Assembly: GCF_008831285.2 (NCBI RefSeq)
Contig: NC_045139.1
Location: 29,305,206 to 29,369,205, forward strand
Direction of reading: 5' to 3'
Length of the DNA stretch: 64,000 bases
From: Nymphaea colorata
Lineage: Eukaryota > Streptophyta > Magnoliopsida > Nymphaeales > Nymphaeaceae
Numbering within the stretch: the first letter of the stretch is position 1; each line of letters begins with the position of its first letter. Both the position numbers and the translations under genes were made by a program. Under the pieces are notes generated by a model, which was given only the letters and a program-made list of their open reading frames with translations, did no database searches and had not been told where the DNA came from. This document shows positions 45,905 through 59,900 of this stretch, piece by piece.

Positions 45905-47929
45905 GTACTCGCTTCATATGTTTGTGTTATTTCTGGCATGTGATTTTTTTGTCCTATTGCTTATCTAGATTGGCATGGGCGGTTGATTTGCTAGTGGGGT
46001 TTAGAAGTCTAAATTCCAAATTCCAGAAGCCGACGATCCTTGGATCGGATTGCTAATATTTCTTAGTCATCTGGTGATCATGGGTGCACGCTAGTTGTTC
46101 CTTTGGGAACTGCTCTTCCAGTTTCAGACTGTTTAGCGTTGTCTGGTGGAGCCCTTTTATTGCTAACTGCTGCTAAGTTTTTTGTTGCATTGAAAATGTT
46201 TGATGAAATGCGTGCTCATAAATCGTTTATTGGCTAGGTACTGTTTGGGTATGATCTTTTGTTTCTGTGTACTATTTAGGTAGCCACTGTATGCCTTTCG
46301 AAATTAATTATCTTTTTGGTAGTTTTGGTGATCATGGGGAAGGATTCGTCCAGTTTTGGTGATGCAAGAATTTATGGATTTTTTAGACTCGTGTTTCATT
46401 ACATTTTTATTGTTAAATCATCCAGTAGCGGGGAATAACAAAATTTCCTTTCGACCTTCTCAAATAACCTGTGTCGGTTCTTTTTTTTTCATTATCGTCT
46501 TCAGTTTCTCTCTCATGCTGTCGACCGATAGAGGGAAACTATGTTGCGGGCGGCTGGCGACCGGTGACTGGGGGATGGCAAAATGAACGGCAGTGTCTTC
46601 TTACCCTAAGCGGAGAAAACCCAAACTGTTCGCAAGTAGGTCTCGTTTTTTTTTTTGGTTTTGTTTCACGCCAGAAAAAACAGCTTTGACCATTGTAAAC
46701 GTCGGCCAACATTTTTTTCCGGTGCTTTTTTTTCCGGTACTGTTCTCGACCAACAGTTGTTTGGTCTCTTCCTCTCTCCATTGTCACTCTCTCTCTCTCT
46801 CTCTCTCGATGCAGAGGGTTTGAAAAAGAAGCCCTCGCTGTCGTCGGAAATGATCGTATGCTTCTTGTTGTTGGTTTTTGTTTTCACCACCGGCGATGTC
46901 AAACTGTCACAATAAGTGCATGTGTAGAAAGTAGAAACACATGCATGCATGCACATATACTTCTAATGCAGAATCACAAAAACTGAGAAAACTGAAAAAA
47001 AAAAACAGAAGGAAAAAAGCTGTCTCAAAATAAGAAAAGAAAGAAGATTAAGGAAGAAAAGAACAATAATTTGGGTAGTTAATGGAAAAAGTGTAGTCGA
47101 GCTTAGGTGTCCTAAGTGATGCTTTAGGCATTTTCAAGTGGTAGGTAGCTTAAGGACAGCTAGCCTATGCGATCAGGCAAGCCTGGGAGCCTAGCCAGCC
47201 TAGGTGCATGCCTAGGGGAGCCTTTGACAACATATGGCGGAACATGGCTGACATCCAAACATGGTGGAATTCCTCGTCACGACGTTTATTTGAGATATAT
47301 CACACCACCTTATCATTGTTGTTTAGAGAATTAATGATGGATTGTTAAGTTGGTGTTTGCTTCTTTGAGAATTATGTAATTCTGACCCAAATTCACACAT
47401 ACATCCTTTATACAACTAACAAAAAAGTTGGTATTAACCTTCGTTCTTTCATTCTTAATGTTGAAAAGATTTGGTTCATATCTAGATGATGGTCTGATAT
47501 AGTATTTTTTTTGACAGATATCTTATGTATATTGGAAACTTAATATTGGAACTGATTGCTTTTGCGCACCACCCAAACGGCAAATTGTCTTGATACTAGG
47601 CTCCTGTTGTAATTCATACTCATGTGGGTCCGTTACTTGGACTATGTTCGATTACACTGTATTTTCTCAGTTCATCCTGTGTTTGTAACGCTATTGAGGG
47701 CTATGCATGCATTGTGGCAGTTTGGTTCATTAAGTTTTGAATGGTCATAAGGAGTTGAAGGTGTTTGGTATAAAAAAGTTTGGCCATGTTAAAACTAATC
47801 ACAACAATAGGTTATAAACATTGACCACAAATATGTTTCACACTCTGATCTCTTAAAGTAACCCGGAAGATTACTTTGTGAAATTTTGTTGAGGTACAAA
47901 ATAACTCTCTCTCTGATTGTATGAATTAG
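45905..47929 (+). other. Probable leader intron of the VPS13-like gene
   Basis: No coding signal. It includes a CT microsatellite at 46786-46807 and a stretch at about 47095-47225 rich in CCTAGG-, GCCTAGG- and GCCTG-like words. Related CTAAGTGACTAGG words recur at about 51480-51545, suggesting a repeat family. Confidence 0.4.
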
Positions 47930-47934
47930 TTATC

Positions 47935-50897
47935 ATGTTCGAGAACTTAGTACATCAGCTGCTCTCGGGCTATCTTGGCCGATATGTGAAAGGTCTGCAG
48001 AGGGAGCAATTCAAGATTGCATTGTGGAAAGGTAAGGCGAGTTTGAGTCCTCCTTACCTTTTGCCTTTTTCTTCTTCTGTGACTGTGATTCTTTAGATGT
48101 TGTTTGATTGTTGGACACAAAGACAAAAGAACAATGTATCCAGAGCATCTTGTATGGATCAGTTGGGACACTATTCCTCCATCAAAGTGTTCTTGTTTCA
48201 GTATTTGATTCACATGAACAGCAATCTTCAAATAAATTGTCCTATGTGTGATTGACTGATGGTTAAGCTGACCAATACCTTAAGTTTGACATATACATAA
48301 AAACTTGTAATGAATTGATCCATACTAAGATTAGGAACCGCTGTAATTGGATATATATATAACGCTCATATATTTGGCTGATAAGTATTCAGACATGAAT
48401 TGATAAGTTATTTTTCATGGATGAAAAGAAAAATAATAAATTTTCTTGTCATATAGCACTATTAACGTATGATTTCAGATCCAGAAAACATTGTTTCCTG
48501 TGAACTCAATTCTCATGTCATTCATAAATACTTGTTTGCAATTTCTCGTAACTTTTCATGTCATGTATATTCTTATATCTACAAAATGAAAGCAGTGAGT
48601 AACATTGGGAAGATGATGGGCTATTGGTTCGCCTGAAAACTAACACCACTCTTCCAGCTTGGCAGATCCCTGCAACACCATGGAAAAGAATGAGTGAAGA
48701 AAGAGAGAAGAAGGAGGACAACAGAGAATTAGAGGATGGCCTGCAGAGGTGTATTGCATAGACAAAAGAAAAATTAAGGCAAAGGAGGAAGAAGCCATCC
48801 AGAAAAGGGAAAAAATCAGGTGAAGAAGAATACTCACTTGAAACCCTTCACTAAGACTCATTGGCTGCTCTAAATACACAAAAGGAAAAGATTCATGCTG
48901 CTCATCACAGCGAAGAAGAAGAAGAAGAAGAAGAAGAAGAAAGCTGTAAAAAAGAGAAAATGAGGGAAGGAAAAGGAAGAACAGGAGTCATCTGAGACCA
49001 ATTCATTTGCTCCCGGTCCTTTCAGTAAGGTGACCCAGTAACAGAAGAAAAAGCTTAGGATAGCCTGTCGTGGATGGGGGAAGGGAACAAACACTGAAAA
49101 AAAAGCTAGAAACATACAGTAAAAGGAAAAATGAAGGTGAAGAAGAATAAAAATCAACTGTAACTGATGCCTGGCATTTGTTGCCAGCCATTCTAAAGAA
49201 ATTCCGGATCAACTTATCTTTTTCTGTGGAGAAGGGGGTCTCGAGGGCAGAAGAGTATGCTTTCAATGATTTTCCATAGAGTGCTTCAAAGGGTAGTTTC
49301 GAGATGAGGAGCAGGTTGTTCCTTACATTCCTCCGACCCGTGTCTGATACACCTTTGTGGGACTTATGTTCAGCAGGAGCAGTGAATCCCTTCTCCGGTT
49401 CTCCTATTTCCATTCAGCTATAAAACAGCCAATTAGCCTTCATGGTCCTTTTTCAGTCATGCTAATGTAGTTTGATTGCATGCTGTGGTTCCTTGATTTC
49501 CTTTGGAGTACCGTTTCCTGATCTTATTGTTCTTGGATTTGAGTGGTGCTGGTGGACCCTCCTTTTTTAGTAAGGAGACTGGTGTAGTAGCCTATATATC
49601 TCCCCTGCTTTTCTCTTTTAATAGCCTCATGGAAAGGTGAAAGAATGGAAGTGGGAGACTCAACCAATTGAGGCTCTTGGAACAAAGTAGATTCATTTGA
49701 GCTGAAGTGAAACTCATGTTGAGCTCAACAAAAGCTGTTGGATTCACTATAGACTTAAGGGCGCTACTATTAACTACAATACCCAACAAAAGCTGTATAT
49801 CAACCCATTGCTCACGATGGAGATATTGGCAACTCATCCTTTTAAGTCATTTGGCATCTCTGATAGTCCATCGCAAATCATCTGTTGTTTAGGCTTTAGT
49901 ATGGACATAATTCAACTGAAACACTTCTAATTCTTGAAAAGAAGTATTTTATTGCAGACAAAACTTGACTATTTGTGTCACAGTAAGATTATTTCTTCTC
50001 AGAAGCAACAAAGCTCCGGTTAGATTCTTTTAGCAAGTTGCTCACATCTCTCTGTTTTAAATGCCTTATTGTTCGTACAGTCGTGATTTTTACTGGTTGC
50101 GTTTTGGAATCTGGTGGCTAGCATTTGTTTTGGGTGGATTTGGGAATGCAGTGATCAACAATGAATGTTGCAATACTTGGCTGTAGTAACAGTTGAATTA
50201 AGATGTTGCTTCCACACTTATGAAATTGGCTAATTGTTGTACATTTCCATCCAAAGTAATCATGTCTTCTTTTGACTTATATTATCTAATTATAAATTAT
50301 TGTGCAGGGGAGGTGGTCCTAGAGAATGTTGAGCTTATACTTGAGGCATTTGACTATCTTCAGTTGCCCTTTGCAATAAAAAATGGTACTTCCCCATTTC
50401 ATTACCTGCTGTGCTTCCATTTTAAAACGAGGAACTACCATACTTAAGCTGTCAGAGTATTGCTAACATATTGTCTATCTGCATGTTTGGACAAACTTTT
50501 CTGTTTGCATTAAACTGGCTATGCACCACGATACAATTGTCTTTTGGTTTTTAACAAATACAAATGTCTTAACTCGCCTAACCTCAATGGGAATGGGTCT
50601 CTACTTGGCAATAATTTGTTGGAGGATCAAAGCTTATTTACCTGGTATTCATATGCATTGTTGGTTAAACTGCTTTGTTTTTCATCTGCAGATGCATAGT
50701 TGACCAACTTGGTAAGTTCAATACAATCATTTTGGGTCTTCCTTGTGTCTTGACAAGTCAACTCAGCTTGGTACAGCTGCTTGGGCTTTTCTCACTTTTA
50801 CAATGTCACATGGGTGTGGGGTGCGGGTACTGGTGTGGGTGCCGGTGCGAGATGCGGCAAGTTTCAAAAAAAAATTGGGTGCGGGTGTGGCGAGAGC

Positions 50898-50928
<31 letters not shown>

Positions 50929-53900
50929 TGTGTTATTTGTTTATAAGTAATTTTATTTGTCTATATTTTAAACTTTTTTTTTATCAAGGTTACCTTAATC
51001 TCATACAAAATTCAGTGTTTATTAAATAAAATAAGGGGGGAGAGAAAGAAGAGGGAAAAAAGAAGAGGGAAAGATAGGAAAAGGAAAAAAAATAAAAAAA
51101 AGAGAAAAGAAAAACGAATGCAGTCAGCAGCACCCATTCACAGAGGTTGATTTTGGACACAAGCCGTAGATGTAGGTTTTTCTTGTCAAATGTGTGTGTG
51201 GAACTACAATATAGCTGTCAAAGAAATTGCTTCTCCGTTGTCTATGTCCCTGTTCAGAGAGGTTGATTTTTTTTTTCACATAAAATTTTGCTTTACATCA
51301 CCATGCAATTGCTTTTCGGTTTTTAACAAATTGTCTTACCTCACCTTAGCCTTAATGAAATGGGTCTCTATTTTATTGTGGTTTAATACTTTTTTTTTAT
51401 TATGTTTTGTGTCCTTCCACTTCTGACTTTAGTTTGAAAAGTTTATCCCTAGTTTTTTTGACTTTGAAGTCAAGACGTATGGCAGATTGCCTAAAAACAA
51501 CCAGCCTAAGTGACTAGGTAGACCTAGGGGCCTCAGCATGTTTTTAATCAACAGAGTTTCTGCTATGTAGCTTGTTGCTATCTTAGCCTGTACCGTATAA
51601 CGTGAGAAAAAAGGCATACATGCTGTTTAATACTGCCTCGATTCTTCCAAATGATATGATGTAATCGTGCCATCATCCTATGCTTTTGTGGTTATGGCTG
51701 AGTAAAGATACGGAGGGCAAAATTCAACAAGAAAAAATTCCAGTTGAGGAAAACACTTCCTCATAGTTGGTACGAAAGATAAGGCAGCTGATTCGGTACT
51801 CGCAATATTTATGAGAAAAATCAAATAAAATGAATAAAATGGGAAAAAATCCGGAGATTTTCAAAATCTCACCAAAAATGAAAATATCACTAATTTATTA
51901 CGAACTTATTGTGATTTTCCATAAATTTTAATATTTTTTAATTTTTGAGGTTTTTTTATGATTTTTTATTTTTATTTTTTAAAAAATTGTCAAGATTTTC
52001 CTGAGGTTTACCCAAGAAGAACAACTAGGCCAAAAAGGTACCCGAAAAAAATTTCGCTGAGATTTTCCTGAGAACGATATTTGTGACAAATAAAGCACAA
52101 AAAATGCCCTTAACTATAAATTAAAAAGTACTGGCCATTTACATGAAGGAAAACATATGACCATTTTACAGCTTCTGATTTTCTGAACCAAGACAAACCA
52201 AGATAGCTGACATAGACATGCACTCGTTTGGAGGCATCTAGTTGCCAAATGTTAGCTGCAACCATGTTGGTGAAGTAACTATTGACTATGTCAATAGGTT
52301 TGCTCACCTTAGGTAGCTATAATAATGTCTTTCTTGTTTATGTGAGCTATGAACTCTTTGAAATTTGGCTTGTTTAAAACTTTAGTCTGCTTGCAGGGAG
52401 GATTGGAAGGATGTGCATCAAAATTCCGTGGACAAAGCTTGGATGGGACCCTATCATAATTAGTCTTGATGATGTTTTCATATGTACAGCTCAGCGAGAT
52501 GATTCAGAAGTATGAGTAATTTGCTGAATTTATCTATCCAATTAGCTTTATTTTGCTTAACTTCTTAACCAAAATTTGTTGCTTTTGATGCCTATCATAG
52601 TGGAGTCCTGAATCAGTGGAAAGCCGTGAATTTGCTGGAAAGAAAGCCAAGCTTGCTGCTGCAGAGCTTGCAAAATTAACAAGGCGTGTCTGTGGTGAGT
52701 TGCTTTGGTACCTTCCCAGATTTGAGTTGCTTTAGTGCCTTTTCAGATTTGGTTGTCAAGGTTATGAGTTCTCACTAGAAAAGCAGAAGCAATGTTTTAA
52801 TCACTCTATGCATGTAAGCTATCTCTTATGCCTCTTGGTGAGTCTTATGCATATTAAAATATATCTACAGTATTTTGAAGATATCATGATGTTCTTGTCA
52901 TCTTGAAACCAGCTAATAGGTGATTACATTCTCAAAAATATCATATATTTCTCAAAGAAACAAAAATACGCTGAGACATTCCTGATGTTTTTTTCTGAGG
53001 CTCCTAATAAAGGTTTCTTTTGCATATTTTTATGCATGCTTTTTTTCCTTTCTTTTCACAGTATTCAAAAAGTTCTTATAGTTGTCTCTTATTATCTAAA
53101 AGACTAGAAAACCTATTATTTCATGCATCCTTTATGTTTATTTCAAAGTTACTATATTTTTCTCATGATTTCTAGAAGAAAATAACATCTCGAGAAATAA
53201 ATCTTACAAGAAAAACCTGCCAATGGATTTCTGAGAAGAATATTCATTACAAGGGTAATTTGAACTAAGAAGTTGAGCATATGGAAAGGATATCCCTCAA
53301 ATTGAATTGTAGACTGGTGAATTCTTGGGTTTGCAAGAAGTTGGTTTCTTCTTTCTACAAGTCCTTCACTTTCATTCTTGTTACTTAGTTTTTTGAGCTC
53401 TAGTGGTTTGAAACTTGTATCTGTTTAAATGCATCAGGATTCTGTTTGTGCATTCTTCCTTTTAATTCCCTGGTTTGGATTATGCTGACTGGAATTTTAC
53501 CAGTTTTTCTATGGTTTTGGACCTTTGGTAGGTTCAATGAGAGGGCTGTCCTGATACACAGCTTTCACATGCTAATGAAGCCTACTTTACTCCTCTCTGA
53601 ACCATCGTTCTATAGCTCTGGTGGTCAAACTAAGCTTTCGCTAGACTGTCCAAGCTAATCTTGTGGCCTTTGTATGTATTTTGGGTTTGTAGTTTCCAAG
53701 GCAGATGTGAACCCACCAAGATACTTTATGACTGTTCCTATTAGATATAGTTAGGGTTTCATCCCTTGGTCTGTGAATATGATTGCTTGTGCCAGTCACC
53801 AGCTTTACTTTGTGCCCTGAAAAGTTATCGAACCAGGACCAGTAGTATGGAACACAAGCTTATCACCCTTCAAAACTTCTCAAAATTATTTTTACAACCA

Positions 53901-56900
53901 ATCCACTTTAGGATGTTATTGTGGGCCCATTATTACCTAGAAAGAATAAAGTGATACCCCAGTAAAAGTCACAGAAAAGGAAAATGTTACATTCCTTCTT
54001 AAACTGACCAGGCTGTTGGGACAATGGTATTTGAAATTTTGAAGTGCATAAAGATGTTTTTGTTCAGTTTTTCATATATCCATGCATACAGACATACATA
54101 CATACATATACATATATACATGCATACATACATATACATACATACATGCATACATCCGTACATACATACATATATGCACATGTGAATGCTTTGTGTACAT
54201 ACAACATATAAAAAGAGAACTGCACATAATTGTTTTTTTCTTTTTGTGCCAGACAACCAATCAGGGCAGTCCTTTATATCTTACATGTCTGCCAAGGTAC
54301 GTGATATGCTCAAACATTACTTTTTTCACACTGTAAATATCCGAAGGGCAGTTTGTACTTCTTGTTTTGCTTTATTTATGCCTGTACAGTTCTAGCATGT
54401 GAGAAGCAAACTTGGTGCTTCTGTTTGATCTTTTGTATTGATGTTTGAGGTGGACCAATGTGTGGCTGGTTAATTCATGTTGCTTATGGTTTGCCCTCTG
54501 CAGATACTTGACAATGTTCAGGTGTCCGTTCAGCGGCTCCATGTTACTTTTGTTGATGCAAGTACTGATTCTGATGTAAGTTTATTCCCTTTCCAATACT
54601 TTTTGGACACACTTTTTGCACAATTGGTCATTTATATGTTTCATCTTCAGGTAATGATCTTATCAAATATAAGAATCAAGAAATCATTTCTTTTTAATCT
54701 GAGTGATTTCACACAAGAATTTGTTTAAATATAGAAGCAATGTTGTATGTATCGTACGATACGTATCGTATCGTTTAGGAAATATGATACGATACACCCC
54801 CCGTATCGTAAATAGGTGTATCGTACTTTTATTGTACAATACATACGATACAGGGCCCCGTATTGTACGATACGGTACGATACACCTCGTATCGTACGAT
54901 ACGGGCTGATTTAAAAAAAAAGGGGGGGGGTGGAATCTTTCTTTTTCGATTTTTTCTTATAAAAACCCGACCATTCTTCATTTTTAACCTAGAGATAGTG
55001 CCGCCGTGGAGGGAAATCATTGATTTCTATCATTAAATCATCGACTTTCAAAGTGAAATCATCGATTAAACCATGAATTTGTGTGTGGGTGGCTGATTCC
55101 CGTTGGGAGGAAAGGGGTTTTTTTAAATCGTGAAGATGAAAATGAAGAAGAAGATGGAGATGAGGATGAGAATGAATATGATGAAGATTATGAATGAGAG
55201 TCGAGAGTGCTTTCATTTTATATGTATTGACATTGAACATTTTCATAATTTCATTATCATCTTGTGATGTAATCCACAACATCTAAAACTTGTTTTTTGA
55301 TGTGGTATCTCATAGACTTTTGGACCTTATGACTTATGAGTCTGTGTTTTTTTGAAGAACATATTATTCTTGATTTTTACTGATTTTTTATGAATTTTTT
55401 GAAATTTTTTTCTACATTTTCTGATTTATTAAAAAAAAAAACGATGCGGTTACGATACGTTACGATATTTTATGATATTTACGATACACTTTTTACAACA
55501 TTGCATATAAGTCAAAAGACTCAGAACAATTAGTGAAGTACTTTTTCATCAGGCATGGCACATGCTGCATGATGAAGTCTAAGTTGAGTTCTGAGGAGAA
55601 ACTAATGATTGATAATTGTGTAGCAAGGGGGTACTGTTAAAATTCCATCTGTTGACATATTACAGTGTATTCTGTCTGTCTATATTTCATCCTCCTTGAA
55701 AGAAAGTGCACACTGGAATTCAATTATGTGGGGGCAGTAAGGTCTCTCATTTACATAGTTAATGAGATGTTGGCCTTATTTTAGGTCTTTTGGATCTAAA
55801 GTTTCCTGCATTTTTTCTGACATTTTTTGTCTACATAATCTTTCTCCTACTACCTGGCTTTCCCTCTTCATGTCAGACTTGTGAATTCTATGAATAAGAC
55901 TTAGTTGACTTGCTTAGGTGAAACATTCAGTTCTGGAGTTTAGACATTTTATGTTACTGTTAATTGGTGAGGAATGCTTATTGATCAAGGAAAATGAAAT
56001 CTCATGATCGTATTGCCCTCAAGTTTAAAGATTGTTGCTTGAAGGAGGATGAAAATGTTATGCCATCTGGTCAAATTCATGTGAATAATAGAAAGGGCAC
56101 TAAAAGATTTTTGCTCAAGAAAAAGTCAGTTTTCTTGAGGATAGTGGCAAGATGGAAATCAGTATGCTGCATTAGGAAGTTCATTTCTGTTTATGTTCTG
56201 TGTAGAAATTTACTCTATTGTATTCATATTCTTTTCCATGAGTGGACTCCAGGGACAGTTCGTTTTTGGTTTTCGACTTTCCAGTCTCACTGTGATGACA
56301 GACACCAGACCAAAGGGGACCACCGTTGGGTATGTGCCATATCTCTCCACCTTGCTTTGTTTTCTTTGTTTCTTGGATGTACAAGAAGGTGAAACCTTTT
56401 ATTTACACAACCATTCAAGGGCCGAGCTGGCTGTTGGCCATCTTCAAATGCTCTAATTGGAGCTATTGGAATTGTCAGCTCTCTTTGTCAAAGTCCATAT
56501 TTGACCAAAACAAAAAATGCAAGATTAATGCTGTAAATAAATACAATAAGGAGAAATAGATACATGTTTAACTTGTATGTACTATATATTTTGATAGTAT
56601 ATACACTGACACACAGTACACATGTATTGCAGTAGCATAATGAACATTTATTAACTTTAACTTTAACATGCATTACAGTGGCAAATGTCTTCCATATTTT
56701 GGAAATGTCTGGATACCATTGCCATTTTGAGACAGGCTGTCAGTATCTGCAAGATATCTAAATATTTTCAGAATATCACTGAAAATGAAGATGTTGTGAT
56801 GTTATTGTTACAATTCCCAAGATCTTTTTGGACCTTAATAGAAGACACTTTTTTCATATTTTTTGAGCATGCAAATTTTTCAGTTTGTTCATTTTATGAT

Positions 56901-59900
56901 TTTAAAAGTCATTTTTCCTGATTTATTTATATTTTTGCAAAAAACATATCAGAAAACTAATAACTCATTATTTTATGTTTGTTCTTTATATTCTTTTAGT
57001 TTTACATTTTCAAGATTTTCTTGATATTTTCTCGTGACTGTATATTTTGAGAAAAGCTCTCGCAAAAAAATTCTTGCCTTGTACAACTGGCTACTTAGGT
57101 CAGGGTAAAATAACCAGGATTATTTAACTATTTTTTGTGCGATCTAACTGTGATCTTAAGAATGGTCTGGTAGAAACATGCATTAAGTTGGTCTTTTTTT
57201 AAGTTTTATTGTGTCTTTTTTAGTAATCATAAAATGAGGGACTCTCGTGACATCAAAATTTTGATTATAGAAAAAAAGAAAAGATTTTCATGAAAACAAC
57301 TTGGACTAAATCACACTTTATAGTTTATATTAAATTAGTGCTCATAACATGTTAAGCTGTTTACAGTTTGATTTAAACATTTTTTAGCAACAATTTGAGA
57401 GGGCTTTATCCCTGGTCTAAGTGGTCTGGGATATGCCAAGTCCTCCAGTCACCCACACCCACACCCACATATATATAGTATCCTTGTGCCCATATTTTTT
57501 GAATTTGTCGGAAGAAACTTGGGATAAAGTATTGGTCTCATTCCATCTCAAAAAAGGGGATTATAAAAACTTTTAAGCTCATTTTTGTGTCACGGTAAAT
57601 CCCTCTCTTTGTAAAATTTTGATATATTACCACCAGATGGAGTCTCAAGAAGATGCGAGAGGAAGAGAGGAGAATGAGGCTGCTCGAGAAAGGAGAGAGA
57701 GAAGAAAAATTCGGGCCTTAGGGTGTGAGCACCCGCCTCTTGTCATTATTTAAACTAATTACACTTAAGTGTTACAAATAAAATACACAAAAGAACAATA
57801 AATATTACAAGTTGCCACTGCCCATTATGTGCTACGTGAGGTGAAAATGGGTCGGGTATGACTTAACCCAAACCATATCTTAACACTATTATGTCACCTT
57901 CTGGGAACGGGGAAAATCCGCTTTATAATAAAGGAAATGTGCAACTGTCATAAAATTATTAGAGATTTAAAACCAAAGAGAAGGGTCTCATGTCTTGCTA
58001 GTTTTGTCACCTCGTCCAAAGTTTTGGTTCTTCTGATGAATTTTTGTTTATTTTAGACCAGTAACGATGAGCTATGTTTATGACTTGTTGTAGAAAGTCA
58101 TGATTGAAGTGAGTTTATTTAATTGTATGTGTTATGATTAATGAAGTCCTCAAAAATGAATTGGGAAATTTTTAAGAATCAGTAGTAAGTGCTTTGAAGC
58201 CAGGAAAACTTTGACATGATCTAAAACTTGTGGGCATACATTAATGCACATTTTATTTATTCAATTGAAGTCTGATTTTTATACAAACGATGATAAAATT
58301 CAAAGCATTTTGATCAGTTTGATATTGGAATAACTATCATTCAATCTTCTAGACTTAAATATACTTAAAAAGATAAAATAAAGTATACGTAATACTTATA
58401 ACTGAAAAAACATAATTCAGAATCTCAGATTTAATATTTAATAGTACACTAATTTGTAACTTTTCTTAGGCAAGGCCAGGCAGTTGCATCTTAATGTAAC
58501 ACCATCAACAACTAAGTTCCATAGGTATCATTAATTTGTGTTGGGAATATGAAATTTCGTATAGGACTGAATACCTTTTCTTGGTTGATAAGCTTTTAAA
58601 CACTTGAAACTTCTTGTTTTGATGTTCTGGTACGTGCTGGACATTGAGATTGGGTATACAAACAGTTGTTTTGCCTTTTCTTATTAGGTCCAGGAAGATC
58701 AGAGGCGGTCAAGTTTGCAAGAGACTGGATATTTCAGAGTTTGGAATTTATTGGAACCCTTGGGCAGATTTCTCAAGCTCATCAATTGCAGATTTTCATG
58801 GTGCACAGTCACATTGTAGCAGAGTGCCTGAAATTGAAGAATATAAATACATAATAAAGCCATTTGATGCGACAATCTCCTTGATGGTATGCTTATGCTG
58901 GTTTGCTTTATTCTTTAATCTTTGGAATTGAGAGGGCGTTTCATACTGATGGACATTGATTTATGTGCAATTTTCTTGAACAATTCTATTTGCTGCCATG
59001 CATCAAGTAGGAGATGCTGGTGCCAGTAAACAGCAAAGTAAACAGCATCTTGCTTAAAGGCATCAATAAAATATTAAAATGTATAATCTCTTTGTTTGAT
59101 AGATTGGAAATTCAAAACATTTTTGGTCATTTTCTGAAAGATTGTTCGCTGTAGTGAGATGTTTCTCTTCGCACCTTTTAATTTTTTGGATGAGTTATTC
59201 TTTGTGAGTGATCAATCTAGAGCTTGCAATGGATGCTTCACCAGAAAATGGGTTGGGTATTTTAAGAGATAATGCTGCCAGATCTGGATTTGGATTCAAA
59301 ATTCAGATAACTCCTGATTCAGAGCATGGATGTCTGGGCATGCAGATGTTAAGGTGTAATAATAAGAGCATCTTGATTTACTATTTATATTACTAGCTGT
59401 GTTACCATGCAGCATAGATGTCTGTCTGATGAGGAGTATCTCACAGTCCCCCATTGGGAAACTTTGATTTCAGCCCATAACATTAGTTTGTCTTGTTCCT
59501 TTTCTTCATGTTCCCTTTGGATTATCGAGATGGAAAATCTACTATGGTATTAAAATAAGGTTGATGATTCCATCTATCCAATTTAAGCGATGGGGTACCT
59601 TCCCCAATCCAGCTCTCGATGATGCTTGTTGCTATGGCTCAACTCCAAGGGCATTTCTCAGGTTGCATTATTGAGCCTCTTTTGTGCTCTCTAGTGTCAC
59701 CATCCTTGCATCCTATGGCAGGGATGAACAGATTACCTGCTGCCAGCCCCCTTTGCTGCCCCTTTTCCTCGTTCAAACTCCAGTGGTTTCTTTCGGTAGC
59801 CATTCCATGGTCGATGCCCCCTGGTTTCCCCTTCCCAACAAGTTTGAGTTCTATGCGTTCTCTTCTGCCACTCCTTCCTTCGTTAGTACCTCGTTCAACT

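Noticed and set aside
49003..49413. 136-codon minus-strand frame in VPS13-like intron 1
   Set aside because: No family recognised, ends in low complexity (Ser/Phe runs from a GAA-rich zone), and lacks linked exons.
58664..58854. Alternative frame in exon 8 (GPGRSEAVKFARDWIFQSLE)
   Set aside because: It stops early and is out of phase with the upstream exon; the frame RGGQVCKRLDISEFGIYWNPW joins in phase and matches VPS13 homologues.
59208..59396. 62-codon frame in VPS13-like intron 8
   Set aside because: No acceptor in phase with exon 8 and no VPS13-like content; probably repeat-derived.
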